64,000 nucleotides of DNA from Micromonospora sp. MH99 (lineage in GTDB: Bacteria; Actinomycetota; Actinomycetes; Mycobacteriales; Micromonosporaceae), in NCBI RefSeq assembly GCF_021442385.1, contig NZ_MUZA01000007.1:96110-160109 (forward strand), written 5' to 3'. Under the pieces are notes generated by a model that saw nothing but the letters and a program-made list of their open reading frames with translations, was not told where the DNA came from and did no database searches. This document shows positions 26,823 through 36,017 of the stretch, in pieces. Both the position numbers and the translations under genes were made by a program. How positions within the stretch are numbered: position 1 is the stretch's first letter; the number at the start of each line of letters is the position of its first letter.

Positions 26823-28091
26823 TCAGCCGGCGACGACCTGCCACAGCAGGAAGGCGTTGAGCGCCACGACCAGGACGGCCACCAGGGCTGCGGCGGCGGT
26901 GGTGAGCGGGTGGTTGACCAGGTTGCCCATGAGGTCGCGGCGGCGGGTGAAGGCGACCACCGGGATCAGCGCGAACGGGATGCCGAAGCTGAGGATGACC
27001 TGCGACAGCACCAGGGCGCGGGTGGGGTCGAGGCCGATGGCGAGCACGGCCAGCGCGGGTGCCAGGGTGACCAGCCGGCGCAGCAGCAGCGGCACCCGGC
27101 GGCGCAGGAAGCCCTGCATGATCACCTCACCGGCGTAGGTGCCGACGCTCGTGGAGGCGAGCCCGGAGACGAGCAGCGCGACCGCGAACCCGAACGCGGC
27201 GGCGGTGCCGATGCTCTGACCGAGGCCGGCGTGCACCCCCTGGAGGCTGTCGGCCCCCACCGGGCCGCCGCCCCGGAAGCTGGCCGCGGCGATCAGCAGC
27301 ATGGCGAGGTTGACCGCGCCGGCCGCCGTCAGGGCCAGCAGCACGTCGGTGCGCTGGCCCCGAAAGAGGGTCCGACGCTCGCCGTCGTCGGTCGCGGGGA
27401 TGCGGTCGCGGGTCAGCGCGGAGTGCACGTAGATGACGTGCGGCATGACTGTGGCGCCGAGGATGCCGGCGGCCAGCAGCACGCTGTCGGTGCCCTGGAG
27501 TCGGGGCGCCAGGCCGGCCATGGCGGAGCCCGGATCGGCGCCGGCGGCGAGCAGGTTGGCCGCGAAGGCCAGGACGATGACGCCGAGCAGCACGGCGATG
27601 GCGATCTCGAACGCGCGGAATCCGCGCGAGCGCAGGGCGAGCACGACGAAGGCGGCGGCGCCGATGATGAGCCCGCCGGGCAGCAGCGGGATGCCGAAGA
27701 GGAGGTACAGGGCGACCGCGCCGCCGATCACCTCGGCCAGGTCGGTGGCCATCGCGACGAGTTCGGCTTGCACCCACATCATCCGGTTCACCGGGCGGGG
27801 CAGGCGCTCGCGGCACAACTCGGGCAGGCTGCGGCCGGTGGCCAGGCCCAGCTTGGCGGTGAGGGTCTGCACCAGCATGGCCATCAGGTTGGCCACGACC
27901 ACGACCCAGACGAGCAGGTAGCCGTAGCGGGCGCCGGCAGCCGAGTTGGTGGCGAAGTTGCCCGGGTCGACGTACGCGACGGCGGCGACGAACGCCGGAC
28001 CGAGCAGGATCAGCCGCCCGCGCACGCGACCCCGGGCGCGTGCGACCTGCAACGGCGTCGCCCTCGTCGTCGTGAGTTCGTTGGTGACCAC
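26823..28091 (-). CDS. mntH: Nramp-family divalent metal (Mn2+/Fe2+) transporter
   Basis: A 422-residue inner-membrane transporter importing Mn2+ or Fe2+ with protons. It shows about eleven hydrophobic segments, the DPGN metal-binding motif in the first helix (AYVDPGNFATN) and the MPH motif in the sixth (ATVMPHVIYVHSAL), both intact. I chose the GTG at 28091 because GGGGGAGG lies just upstream and the resulting length fits the family; the open frame extends 73 more codons. It is divergent from the GntR-ABC operon, sharing the 28092-28269 region. No manganese riboswitch is apparent in its leader. Confidence 0.9.
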   Translation of the reverse strand: MVTNELTTTRATPLQVARARGRVRGRLILLGPAFVAAVAYVDPGNFATNSAAGARYGYLLVWVVVVANLMAMLVQTLTAKLGLATGRSLPELCRERLPRPVNRMMWVQAELVAMATDLAEVIGGAVALYLLFGIPLLPGGLIIGAAAFVVLALRSRGFRAFEIAIAVLLGVIVLAFAANLLAAGADPGSAMAGLAPRLQGTDSVLLAAGILGATVMPHVIYVHSALTRDRIPATDDGERRTLFRGQRTDVLLALTAAGAVNLAMLLIAAASFRGGGPVGADSLQGVHAGLGQSIGTAAAFGFAVALLVSGLASTSVGTYAGEVIMQGFLRRRVPLLLRRLVTLAPALAVLAIGLDPTRALVLSQVILSFGIPFALIPVVAFTRRRDLMGNLVNHPLTTAAAALVAVLVVALNAFLLWQVVAG

Positions 28092-28231
28092 CGAGCACCT
28101 CCCCCTGCACACGGATCGCGTGCCTGTTCCCTTCCCGGCGGGTTGGCCCGTCGGTGCCAATCGCTGGCCCCGGGGTGACAGGTGGGTCAGCCGCTTGACA
28201 GGGGCGTCGCGTCCCACCAAGCTGTCTATTA

Positions 28232-28249
28232 GTCCTACTGTCGTAGGAC
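28232..28249. promoter_or_regulatory. Palindromic operator upstream of the GntR (YtrA-type) regulator gene
   Basis: GTCCTAC at 28232-28238 is followed after four bases by its exact complement GTAGGAC at 28243-28249, some 20 bases before the GTG of the regulator gene. YtrA-subfamily regulators typically repress their own ABC operon from such a site. TTGACA at 28195-28200 could be a -35, but no convincing -10 lies 16-18 bases after it. Confidence 0.65.
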
Positions 28250-28269
28250 AACAGGAAGGATCATCACGA

Positions 28270-28677
28270 GTGATCGAGTTCGTGCTGGACAGCCGGTCGA
28301 AGGTGAACACCTACATGCAGCTCGTGCAGCAGGTGAAGCAGGCGCTGCGCGTCGGTCTGCTCACACCCGGGGACCAGCTGCCGAAGGTCCGGGACGTCGC
28401 CCAGTCACTGGCGATCAACCCGAACACGGTGCTGAAGGCGTACCGGGAGCTGGAGATCGAGGGCCTGGTCGGCGGCCGACCGGGGGTGGGCACGTTCGTC
28501 CAGCGCACCCTCGCCGGCGCGTCCCTGCCCAATCAGGCCGAGCTGCGCGACGACCTCGTGGCGTGGCTGCACCGGGCGCAGGCCGCCGGCCTCACGGCCG
28601 AGGACGTCGTCGCCCTGGTGGAGACCACGCTGCGCGCCACCCTCACCGACGACACCCCACAGAAGGAACCCGCGTGA
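28270..28677 (+). CDS. GntR-family transcriptional regulator, YtrA subfamily
   Basis: A 135-residue regulator. Residues 1-75 are a winged helix-turn-helix of GntR type (TYMQLVQQVKQALRVGLLTPGDQLP and NPNTVLKAYRELEIEGLV). The short C-terminal tail of about 55 residues lacks an effector domain of the FadR or HutC kind, which is characteristic of the YtrA group. These regulators control an ABC transporter encoded in the same operon, as here: the next gene overlaps by four bases. GGAAGGA precedes the GTG start, and a palindromic operator lies 20 bases upstream, so autoregulation is likely. Confidence 0.92.
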   Translation: MIEFVLDSRSKVNTYMQLVQQVKQALRVGLLTPGDQLPKVRDVAQSLAINPNTVLKAYRELEIEGLVGGRPGVGTFVQRTLAGASLPNQAELRDDLVAWLHRAQAAGLTAEDVVALVETTLRATLTDDTPQKEPA

Positions 28678-29588
28678 GCGGTACGAGAGGACAGAGGATG
28701 GAGATGGTCTTGGAGGCCGACCGGCTGGGCAAGCGGTACGGCAGAACGTGGGCGTTACGGGACTGCTCGCTGCACCTTCCCGCCGGCCGGATCGCCGCGC
28801 TGGTCGGGCCCAACGGCGCGGGCAAGAGCACGTTGCTGCACCTGGCCGTCGGGCTGCTCAAGCCCGACGAGGGCGCGGTGCGGGTGTTCGGCAGATCGCC
28901 GTACGGCGACACGGACGGGCTCGCCGACATCGGGTTCGTCGCCCAGGACACCCCGCTGTACCGGGACTTCACCGCCGCCGAGCTGGTCATCGCCGGCGGC
29001 AAGCTGAACAGGCGGTGGGACGCGGCGCTGGCCCGGACCCGGTTGGCGCAGCTCGGGATACCGCCCGACAAGCCGGTCGGCAAACTCTCCGGCGGCCAAC
29101 GGGCCCAGGTGGCGCTCGCCCTGGCGCTGGCCAAGCAACCCCGGTTGCTGCTGCTCGACGAGCCGGTGGCCAGCCTCGATCCGCTGGCCCGGCGGGAGTT
29201 CCTCCAGTCGCTGATGGGCAGCGTCGCGGACTCCGGGACCACGGTTCTGCTCTCCTCGCACCTGCTGGCCGACCTGGAGCGGGTCTGCGACTACCTGATC
29301 GTGCTCAACGCCGCCCAGGTGCAGCTCACCGGCTCGGTCGACGACCTGGTGGCCGCGCACCGGCAGCTCGTCGGCCCGCGGCACGACGGCGGTCCGATCG
29401 GCGGCGTCGCGCACGTGGTCCGGGCCAGCCACACCGACCGGCAGTCCACGCTGCTGGTGCGTACCGACGGCCCGGTCACCGACCCCGGCTGGACGGTGCG
29501 CGACGTGAGCCTGGAGGACGTCGTCCTGGCCTACCTGGCCGACGGCGTCGCGCAGACCAGTCACAGCGAGTGGGGGGTGGCGGCATGA
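28674..29588 (+). CDS. ABC transporter ATP-binding protein (YtrA-regulated operon)
   Basis: A 304-residue cytoplasmic ATPase with Walker A ([12 protein letters not shown]), Q loop (IGFVAQDTPL), signature LSGGQRAQVALALALA and Walker B LLLLDEPVASLDP followed by the H loop (LSSHLLADLERV). A C-terminal extension of about 80 residues is typical of drug or peptide efflux ATPases of this group. The GTG at 28674 overlaps the GntR stop (GTGA) and has AAGGA upstream; an in-frame ATG at 28698 is an alternative. The permease gene follows with a four-base overlap, so the two make an efflux-type transporter. Confidence 0.92.
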   Translation: MSGTRGQRMEMVLEADRLGKRYGRTWALRDCSLHLPAGRIAALVGPNGAGKSTLLHLAVGLLKPDEGAVRVFGRSPYGDTDGLADIGFVAQDTPLYRDFTAAELVIAGGKLNRRWDAALARTRLAQLGIPPDKPVGKLSGGQRAQVALALALAKQPRLLLLDEPVASLDPLARREFLQSLMGSVADSGTTVLLSSHLLADLERVCDYLIVLNAAQVQLTGSVDDLVAAHRQLVGPRHDGGPIGGVAHVVRASHTDRQSTLLVRTDGPVTDPGWTVRDVSLEDVVLAYLADGVAQTSHSEWGVAA

Positions 29589-30565
29589 TCTGGCTGACCT
29601 GGCGGCAACACCGCAAGCTGGCGTTCTACACCCTCCTGGGGTTCCTGGTGCTCGCCGCCGTGCTGGTGCCGATCGGCCTGTCGATGCGGCACACCTTCGC
29701 CGACCTCGGGCTTGCGGGTTGTCTACGTCCGTCCGAGCTCAGCGACGCTGCCGCGCAGACCTGCGACGTGGGACTGCGCCGTTTCAGCGACCGGTACGAC
29801 AGTTTGAACCTGGTGGCGGTACTGCTGATCACCCTGCCGGTGCTGGTCGGTCTGTTCTGGGGCGCACCGCTGGTGGCTCGCGAGGTGGAGCAGGGCACGC
29901 ACCGGTTCGTCTGGACCCAGGGCATCGGCCGCACCCGCTGGGCGCTGGTGAAGTTCGGGCTGGTCGGCGGTGCCGTCGTGCTCCTCGCGGTCGGCTACGG
30001 ACTGGGCATGTCGTGGTGGGTCGAACCGCTCACCCGGGCCGCGCACGAGGGCCGACTCGGTGTGATCGTCTTCGACCTGCAGGGCATCGTGCCGATCGGC
30101 TACACCCTCTTCGCCGTGGCGCTCGGCATCTTCGCCGGCACCGTCTTCAAGCGGATGCTGCCCGCCATGGGCATCACCCTGGCCGGGTACATCGGCGTAC
30201 GGGCGGCGGTGGAAATGCTGGCCCGACCGCACTACCAACCAGCCAAAACCCAGACGTTCCCGATCGAGGGGGGCGGGATTCCGGAGGGCGACCGGGGCAA
30301 CTGGGTTCTCGCCGTGGGAATCCGCGACGCCGACGGGACGATGGTCGCGGAGAACACCCGCATCCAGTGCCCGCCGGGCGGCAAGGGCCCGGACGGCCGA
30401 GCCTGCGGTGCCGATCTGGGCCTGGGACCGGGCGCGTACAACTGGGAGCTGTATCAGCCGGCGGACCGGTTCTGGCTGTTCCAGAGCATCGAGACGGGCA
30501 TCTTCGTCGCCCTTGCCGCGCTCCTGCTCTACCTCGCCGTGCGTCGGGTCCGCCGGATCGCGTAG
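29585..30565 (+). CDS. ABC transporter permease (ABC-2-like)
   Basis: A 326-residue membrane protein, first residues MIWLTWRQHRKLAFYTLLG, with about six transmembrane helices and a large extracytoplasmic loop between the last two (residues about 215-300, containing two Cys). LVAREVEQGTHRFVWTQGIGRTRW is characteristic of actinobacterial ABC-2 permeases next to YtrA-type regulators. It starts at an ATGA overlap with the ATPase gene. The cargo is unknown; cell-envelope or antibiotic stress is a common inducer for this operon type. A very long hairpin lies 24 bases beyond the stop. Confidence 0.9.
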   Translation: MIWLTWRQHRKLAFYTLLGFLVLAAVLVPIGLSMRHTFADLGLAGCLRPSELSDAAAQTCDVGLRRFSDRYDSLNLVAVLLITLPVLVGLFWGAPLVAREVEQGTHRFVWTQGIGRTRWALVKFGLVGGAVVLLAVGYGLGMSWWVEPLTRAAHEGRLGVIVFDLQGIVPIGYTLFAVALGIFAGTVFKRMLPAMGITLAGYIGVRAAVEMLARPHYQPAKTQTFPIEGGGIPEGDRGNWVLAVGIRDADGTMVAENTRIQCPPGGKGPDGRACGADLGLGPGAYNWELYQPADRFWLFQSIETGIFVALAALLLYLAVRRVRRIA

Positions 30566-30588
30566 CCCGGACCGGCGACGGTCGAGTC

Positions 30589-30649
30589 GATCGTTGGCGG
30601 CTGAGCCGCACGACACGCGGATGGTCGTGCTGCTCAGCCGCCAACGATC
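30589..30649. terminator. Long near-perfect hairpin between convergent genes
   Basis: Outer arms of 17 bp (30589-30605 with 30633-30649) are perfectly complementary. The stem continues inward for nine more positions with a single mismatch, leaving a loop of about nine bases. It lies between the ABC permease and the ROK gene and would terminate both transcripts. Confidence 0.8.
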
Positions 30650-30654
30650 ACGGA

Positions 30655-31902
30655 TTACGCCGACTGGCCCACCACACCGACGTTCAGCGGATCGGCCAAC
30701 AACTTGTCGAAGGCCAACTCGGCCGCCCCGATCAGGACGGCGTCGCGGCCGAGAGCCGCAGCCCGCAGCCGCAGGTGCTCGCGGGAGGCCGGCAGCGGCA
30801 TGGCGTCCAGCCGCCGACGCACCGTGTCCGCGCCGGCGATGAAGATGTCGCGCAACGATCCACCGAAGACCACGGCGTCGGGATTGACCACGTTGACCAG
30901 GTTGGCGACGCCGAAGCCGAGCCAGTCGGCGACCTGTTCGACGGCCCGGCGGGCGGCCGGATCGCCGTCCGCCGCAGCGCGCAGCACCTCGGTCACGGCG
31001 GCGCGGTCGTCAGGGTCGCGCCCGGCGTGGCGCAGCAGCGCGGCTTCACCGATCTCGGTCTCCCAGCAGCCACGAGAGCCGCAGCCGCAGGGCAGGCCGT
31101 TCGGGTTGACGACCATGTGCCCGACCTTGCCGCTGTGACCCCGGTGGCCGATCATCAGGCGGCCGCCGACGACGATGCCGGCGCTGATGCCCAGGTCTCC
31201 GTGCAGGTAGATGAGGTCGTCGATGCCGGGAGCCACGCCCCGGATGTGTTCGGCCAGGCCCGCGATGTCGGCGAGGTCGCCGGCCACGAACCCCGGGCCG
31301 GCGGTGAGTTCGGCCTCCAGCGCCACGCTGAGGCCCTCGTCGACGCCGACGATCCGGAGACGGCCGTCCGCGTCGCGGGTGGTGTCGGTGACGGCTACCG
31401 CTCCCCCGACCAGCAGCGCGCCGGAGGCGACGCCCCGTTCCATGTCGCGAACGAGATCGGCCAGCGGGCCGACGGCGTCGACCGCCGACATGCCGCTGGG
31501 ACGGGCGACCTCGCGCCGGTCGAGGATGCGGCCGCCGAGGCCGACCCGCGCGGCGCGCAGCCGGTCCGCGTCGATGCTGAGCGCGTGCGCGTAGACCCGC
31601 TCGGAGCGGGGGCTGACCACCAGGGAGGGGCGGCCGGCCCGTCGGGCGGTGGTCGGCGCCTCCTCGGTGACGAGGCCGCTGGCGGTCAGGTCGGCGGCGA
31701 GCGCGCCGATGGTGCTGCGGTTGAGGCCGAGGCGGCTGGTCAGCTCGGCCCGTGACGTCGGCCCGTGCAGGTGCACGTAGCGCAGCACGGCGCCGAGGTT
31801 CTGCCGCCGGATCTCCTCCTGGCTCGCGCCGGGGAGCGGTGGCAGCGAGGAATCAGGGTTACGACCGGCGCCGGCTGGTCTGGACCGTACGGGCGTCTCC
31901 AC
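30655..31902 (-). CDS. ROK-family transcriptional repressor
   Basis: A 415-residue regulator. An N-terminal helix-turn-helix (TSRAELTSRLGLNRSTIGAL) is followed by a ROK sugar-kinase-like domain that still carries the zinc-binding motif CGCGSRGCWETEIG. ROK repressors release their operator when a sugar binds. It lies on the same strand just after the monosaccharide ABC operon, separated by a terminator, and is the obvious regulator of that operon. A CAACGTTG palindrome in the mms promoter region is a candidate target. Confidence 0.9.
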   Translation of the reverse strand: METPVRSRPAGAGRNPDSSLPPLPGASQEEIRRQNLGAVLRYVHLHGPTSRAELTSRLGLNRSTIGALAADLTASGLVTEEAPTTARRAGRPSLVVSPRSERVYAHALSIDADRLRAARVGLGGRILDRREVARPSGMSAVDAVGPLADLVRDMERGVASGALLVGGAVAVTDTTRDADGRLRIVGVDEGLSVALEAELTAGPGFVAGDLADIAGLAEHIRGVAPGIDDLIYLHGDLGISAGIVVGGRLMIGHRGHSGKVGHMVVNPNGLPCGCGSRGCWETEIGEAALLRHAGRDPDDRAAVTEVLRAAADGDPAARRAVEQVADWLGFGVANLVNVVNPDAVVFGGSLRDIFIAGADTVRRRLDAMPLPASREHLRLRAAALGRDAVLIGAAELAFDKLLADPLNVGVVGQSA

Positions 31903-31955
31903 GGTCAGACCTCCTTACAGGATCGGTGCCGGGTGGGGCGAGGAGGCACGGACGA

Positions 31956-31992
31956 CGATGGGTCCCGGAAGAGGAGATCCCGGGACCCATCG
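31956..31992 (-). terminator. Hairpin terminator after chvE
   Basis: A perfect 13-bp stem (31956-31968 with 31980-31992) with an 11-base loop directly follows the substrate-binding protein gene and separates it from the ROK gene. Confidence 0.75.
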
Positions 31993-32016
31993 GCGTTGCT
32001 GCCTACCGTGTGGTGA

Positions 32017-33120
32017 TTACTTGGTGAGCGGCGCGAGCTTCGGGTCGTTCGCGTACGCCTCGGCCGCGTTCGCCTTGGTGACGGCGACCGGCGGGAGCAG
32101 GAACGTGTCGACGACCTTGCTGCCGTTGTTGTAGGACTTGGTGTCGTTCACCTGCGGGGTGTTACCGGCCTGGAGAGCCTTGACCATGTTGATGGTCTCC
32201 TTCACCAGGTTGCGGGTGTCCTTGTTGATCGTCATGTACTGCTCGCCCTTGACGATCGACTTGACCGACTCCACCTCGGAGTCCTGGCCGGTGACGACCG
32301 GGATCGGCTTGCCGGCACCCTTGACCGAGGTCAGGATGGCGCGGGCCAGGGTGTCGTTCGGGGAGAGGACGCCGTCCAGCTCCTTGCTGCCGTAGGTCGA
32401 GGTCAGCAGCTGGTCCATGCGGGCCTGCGCACCCTCGGCCTTCCAGCCCTGGATGGCGGTCTGCTTGACGTCCTTCTGACCCGAGGCGACGACGACGTTG
32501 CCCTTGTCGATCTCCGGCTTGAGCACGTCCATCGCGCCGTTGAAGAAGACACCGGCGTTGTTGTCGTCCGGCGAACCGGAGAACAGCTCGATGTTGTACG
32601 GGCCGTTCGGCTTCTTGGCCTTCATGCCGTCCAGCAGGGCCTGGCCCTGGAGCTGGCCGACCTTGAAGTTGTCGAACGCGACGTAGTAGTCGAGGTCCGG
32701 CGTGTTGGTGATCAGCCGGTCGTACGCGATCACCTTGGCGCCGGCGGCGTGCGCCGCGGCGACCTGGGTCGCCAGCTGCGCGGCGTCGGTCGCGCCGATG
32801 ACGATGACCTTGGCGCCCTTGGTGGTCATGGCGGTGATCTGGGCCTGCTGGTCGGCGACGGTGGTCGACGCGCCGGCGTACTGCACGTCAGCCTGGAAAC
32901 CGGCCTCCTTGAGACCGTTGGTGAACAGGTCACCGGCGAGGACCCAGTTCTCCGAGGTCTTGGCCGGGAGGGCCACACCGATCAGGGAGTTGGCCGCGAA
33001 GCCCTTGGCTGCTTCGCCGCTGGAGCCACTGTCGCCGTCGCGGCCGGAACCGCAGCCGGCGAGGGCCAGCATGGCGGCGGCGCTGACCGCGACCACCGAC
33101 GTGCCGAAGAATTTACGCAT
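32017..33120 (-). CDS. chvE: Multiple-monosaccharide ABC transporter substrate-binding lipoprotein
   Basis: A 367-residue periplasmic-binding-type lipoprotein. The signal peptide ends in a lipobox (LALAGCG, Cys23), after which the mature protein is tethered to the membrane. The type I sugar-binding fold is recognisable from LIGVALPAKTSENW and VIAYDRLITNTPDLDYYVAFDN, which match the ChvE/xylose-binding group (aldoses such as glucose, galactose, xylose or arabinose). It is the last gene of a three-gene operon with the ATPase and permease, 54 bases after the permease gene. A hairpin terminator follows. Confidence 0.92.
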   Translation of the reverse strand: MRKFFGTSVVAVSAAAMLALAGCGSGRDGDSGSSGEAAKGFAANSLIGVALPAKTSENWVLAGDLFTNGLKEAGFQADVQYAGASTTVADQQAQITAMTTKGAKVIVIGATDAAQLATQVAAAHAAGAKVIAYDRLITNTPDLDYYVAFDNFKVGQLQGQALLDGMKAKKPNGPYNIELFSGSPDDNNAGVFFNGAMDVLKPEIDKGNVVVASGQKDVKQTAIQGWKAEGAQARMDQLLTSTYGSKELDGVLSPNDTLARAILTSVKGAGKPIPVVTGQDSEVESVKSIVKGEQYMTINKDTRNLVKETINMVKALQAGNTPQVNDTKSYNNGSKVVDTFLLPPVAVTKANAAEAYANDPKLAPLTK

Positions 33121-33174
33121 GGTGAGGACTTGCCTTTCTGGAAGGTGGAACCGGGTGGAGAGAGTCGGTGGCCG

Positions 33175-34473
33175 TCAGCCGGACACCGCTGCCTTGGCGG
33201 GCTCGCGCTCCGCGTCCGGCGGTGAGGCGGGTGGGGCGGAGTCGTCGCGGCGGAACGGCCGCATCAGGCTCCCGATGATGGAGAAGCGCCCCTGGCTCTT
33301 GTTGTAGACGTCGATCGCGACGGCCAGCAGCAGGACCAGGCCCTTGATGATCTGGACCTTGTCGGTGCCCACGCCCTGGAGCTGAAGGCCGTTGTTCAGC
33401 ACGGCCATCACGAGACCACCGACGATCGAGCCGCTGATGGTGCCGATACCGCCGGCGACTGCCGCGCCGCCGATGAAGACCGCGGCGATGGCGTCCAGTT
33501 CCCAGCCGTTGCCGTCCTGCGGGCCGGAGGCCTGCGAACGGGCCACGAAGATCATGCCGGCCAGCGCGGCCAGGACGGACATGTTCATCATGACGAAGAA
33601 GTTGACCCGCTTGAGCTTCACGCCGGACAGCTCGGCCGCCCGGGAGTTGCCGCCCACCGCGTAGATGTGCCGGCCGCCTGCCGTGTTGCGGGTGTAGAAG
33701 GAGTACGCGATGACCAGCGCCACCAGGATGATGCCCGAGATCGGGAAGCTGGTGCCGACGCGACCGCTGGCGAAACGCAGCGCCGCGAAGGCGATGACCC
33801 CGACCATGACTGCCATCCGCAGGATCGAGATCCACATCGGCGCCGGGTCGGCGTCCATGGCCCGACGGGTGTTGCGGGCCCGGATCTCGCGCCACACCAC
33901 CGCCACCGCGGCGGCCAGACCGAGCAGCAGCGTCGCGTTGTTGTAACCGGTGTTCGGGCCGAACTCGGGCAGGAAGCCGGAGCCGATCTCCCGGAAGCCC
34001 TCCGGCACCGGGATGCTCTGCGCGTTGCCGATGAACTGGTTGCCACCGCGGAACAGCAGCATGCCGGCCAGGGTGACGATGAACGCCGGCACCCCGATGT
34101 ACGCCACCCAGAAGCCCTGCCACGCGCCGATCACCGCGCCGATGGCGAGGCCGAACACGATGGCTGCGGGCCAGGGCAGGTTCCACTCGGTCATCGACTT
34201 GGCGACCAGGATGCCGGTGAAGGCCGCGACCGAGCCGACCGAGAGGTCGATGTGCCCGGCGACGATCACCATGAGCATGCCGATGGCCAGGATCAGGATG
34301 TACGAGTTCTGCTGGAACAGCGCGATCAGGTTGTCCGACCGCAGCGTCAGCCCGTTGGTCCAGATCTGGAAGATCAGGACGATCGCCACCAGGGTGAAGA
34401 TCATCCCGAACTGGCGGGCGTTGGAGGTCGTGCCTCCAAACAGGTTCTTCTGAAGGTCTTTGATACGGCTCAT
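33175..34473 (-). CDS. mmsB: Multiple-monosaccharide ABC transporter permease
   Basis: A 432-residue inner-membrane protein with about ten hydrophobic segments, belonging to the ribose/xylose permease family (BPD_transp_2). Characteristic stretches are [20 protein letters not shown] and [15 protein letters not shown] near the C-terminal third. The length and the long hydrophilic insert in the middle match GguB/MmsB rather than RbsC. Its ATG overlaps the stop of the ATPase gene (ATGA). It would form the sugar channel with two copies or domains of MmsA. Confidence 0.93.
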   Translation of the reverse strand: MSRIKDLQKNLFGGTTSNARQFGMIFTLVAIVLIFQIWTNGLTLRSDNLIALFQQNSYILILAIGMLMVIVAGHIDLSVGSVAAFTGILVAKSMTEWNLPWPAAIVFGLAIGAVIGAWQGFWVAYIGVPAFIVTLAGMLLFRGGNQFIGNAQSIPVPEGFREIGSGFLPEFGPNTGYNNATLLLGLAAAVAVVWREIRARNTRRAMDADPAPMWISILRMAVMVGVIAFAALRFASGRVGTSFPISGIILVALVIAYSFYTRNTAGGRHIYAVGGNSRAAELSGVKLKRVNFFVMMNMSVLAALAGMIFVARSQASGPQDGNGWELDAIAAVFIGGAAVAGGIGTISGSIVGGLVMAVLNNGLQLQGVGTDKVQIIKGLVLLLAVAIDVYNKSQGRFSIIGSLMRPFRRDDSAPPASPPDAEREPAKAAVSG

Positions 34474-36017
34474 CGGGAGGCCAACTTCTTCGTCGAGGTC
34501 ATCTGCTTCATGAGGGTCTCCGGGTCCGCGTCCGCCCGAGCGATCTCGCCCGTGATGGCGCCCTCGAACACGGTGTAGATGCGGTCGCAGAGCCCGATCA
34601 GCTCAGGCAGCTCCGAGGAGATGACGATGACGCCCTTCCCCTGGTCGGCGAGCCGCTGGATGATGCCGTAGATCTCGTACTTGGCGCCCACGTCGATGCC
34701 GCGGGTCGGCTCGTCGAGGATCAGCAGGTCCGGGTCGCTGAACATCCACTTGGCCAGGACGACCTTCTGCTGGTTGCCGCCGGAGAGCTTGGAGACGCCC
34801 TCGTCGACAGTCGGGGCCTTGGTCCGCAACTCCTTGCGGTACGCCTCGGCCGCCTGGTACTCCTCGACCTCGTTCAGCACGCCGTGGTGCGAGATCTTGG
34901 ACAGCTTGGCGGCCACCGTCGACGTCTTGATGTCGTCGAGCAGGTTGAGGCCGAGCGCCTTACGGTCCTCGCTGACGTACGCGAGCCCGTTGTCGATGGC
35001 GTCCGCCACCGACTTCAGCACGATCTCCTTGCCGTCCTTGATGATGGTGCCCGACTCGTACACCCCGTAGGAGCGGCCGAAGACACTCATCGCGAGTTCC
35101 GTGCGGCCCGCGCCCATCAGGCCGGCGAAGCCGACGATCTCGCCGCGGCGCACCACGAAGCTCTCGTTCTTGCAGACCTGCCGGTCGGCGGAGATCGGGT
35201 GCCGGACGTTCCAGTCGCGGACCTCGAAGAAGACCTCGCCGATCTTCGGGGTGTGGTCCGGGAACCGACTGCTCAGCTCGCGGCCGACCATGCCCCGCAC
35301 GATCCGGTCCTCGTCGACCCCGTCCGCCTTGACGTCGAGGGTCTCCACGGTCCGGCCGTCGCGCAGGATGGTGATCTGGTCGGCGATCGCCTCGATCTCG
35401 TTCAGCTTGTGCGAGATCATGATCGAGGTGATGCCGCGCGAGCGGAATCCACGCAGCAGGTCCAGCAGGTGCTTGGAGTCCGCCTCGTTCAGCGCCGCCG
35501 TCGGCTCGTCCAGGATGAGCAGCTTCACGTCCTTGGCGAACGCCTTGGCGATCTCCACGAGCTGCTGCTTGCCGACACCGATGTCCTTGATCAGGGTGTC
35601 CGGGTCCTCCTGGAGGCCGACCCGGGCCATCAGGTCCAGCGCCATCCGGTTGGCGGCCTTCCAGTCGATCGCGCCGTGCTTGCGCGGCTCGTTGCCGAGG
35701 AAGATGTTCTCGGCGATCGACATGCCCGGGATGAGCGCGAGCTCCTGGTGGATGATCACGATTCCGGCGTTCTCACTGGCCCGGATGTCGGAGAACCTGC
35801 TCTCCGACCCCTGGTAGATGATCTGGCCGTCGTAGCTTCCGTACGGGTAGACCCCGCTGAGGACCTTCATCAGCGTGGACTTGCCCGCACCGTTCTCGCC
35901 GCAGATGGCATGGATCTCGCCGGCGCGAACCTTCAGGTTGACGTCGGAGAGGGCCTTGACTCCGGGGAACTCCTTGGTGATGGAGCGCATCTCAAGGAGG
36001 GTGGGCACGTCGTTCAT
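34470..36017 (-). CDS. mmsA: Multiple-monosaccharide ABC transporter ATP-binding protein (tandem ATPase)
   Basis: A 515-residue sugar-type ATPase with two nucleotide-binding domains. The first has [17 protein letters not shown], the signature-region motif [14 protein letters not shown] and [11 protein letters not shown]. The second has a degenerate Walker A ([12 protein letters not shown]) but an intact [14 protein letters not shown] and [14 protein letters not shown]. This asymmetry is normal for RbsA/MmsA proteins. The ATG at 36017 is preceded by GAGGTGG; the frame is open 18 codons further upstream. It is the first gene of the operon. Confidence 0.94.
   Translation of the reverse strand: MNDVPTLLEMRSITKEFPGVKALSDVNLKVRAGEIHAICGENGAGKSTLMKVLSGVYPYGSYDGQIIYQGSESRFSDIRASENAGIVIIHQELALIPGMSIAENIFLGNEPRKHGAIDWKAANRMALDLMARVGLQEDPDTLIKDIGVGKQQLVEIAKAFAKDVKLLILDEPTAALNEADSKHLLDLLRGFRSRGITSIMISHKLNEIEAIADQITILRDGRTVETLDVKADGVDEDRIVRGMVGRELSSRFPDHTPKIGEVFFEVRDWNVRHPISADRQVCKNESFVVRRGEIVGFAGLMGAGRTELAMSVFGRSYGVYESGTIIKDGKEIVLKSVADAIDNGLAYVSEDRKALGLNLLDDIKTSTVAAKLSKISHHGVLNEVEEYQAAEAYRKELRTKAPTVDEGVSKLSGGNQQKVVLAKWMFSDPDLLILDEPTRGIDVGAKYEIYGIIQRLADQGKGVIVISSELPELIGLCDRIYTVFEGAITGEIARADADPETLMKQMTSTKKLASR

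Noticed and set aside
28195..28223. A promoter made of TTGACA plus a -10 at 17 bases (CAAGCT) before the GntR gene.
   Set aside because: The -10 does not resemble TAnnnT; only the palindrome is reported with confidence.
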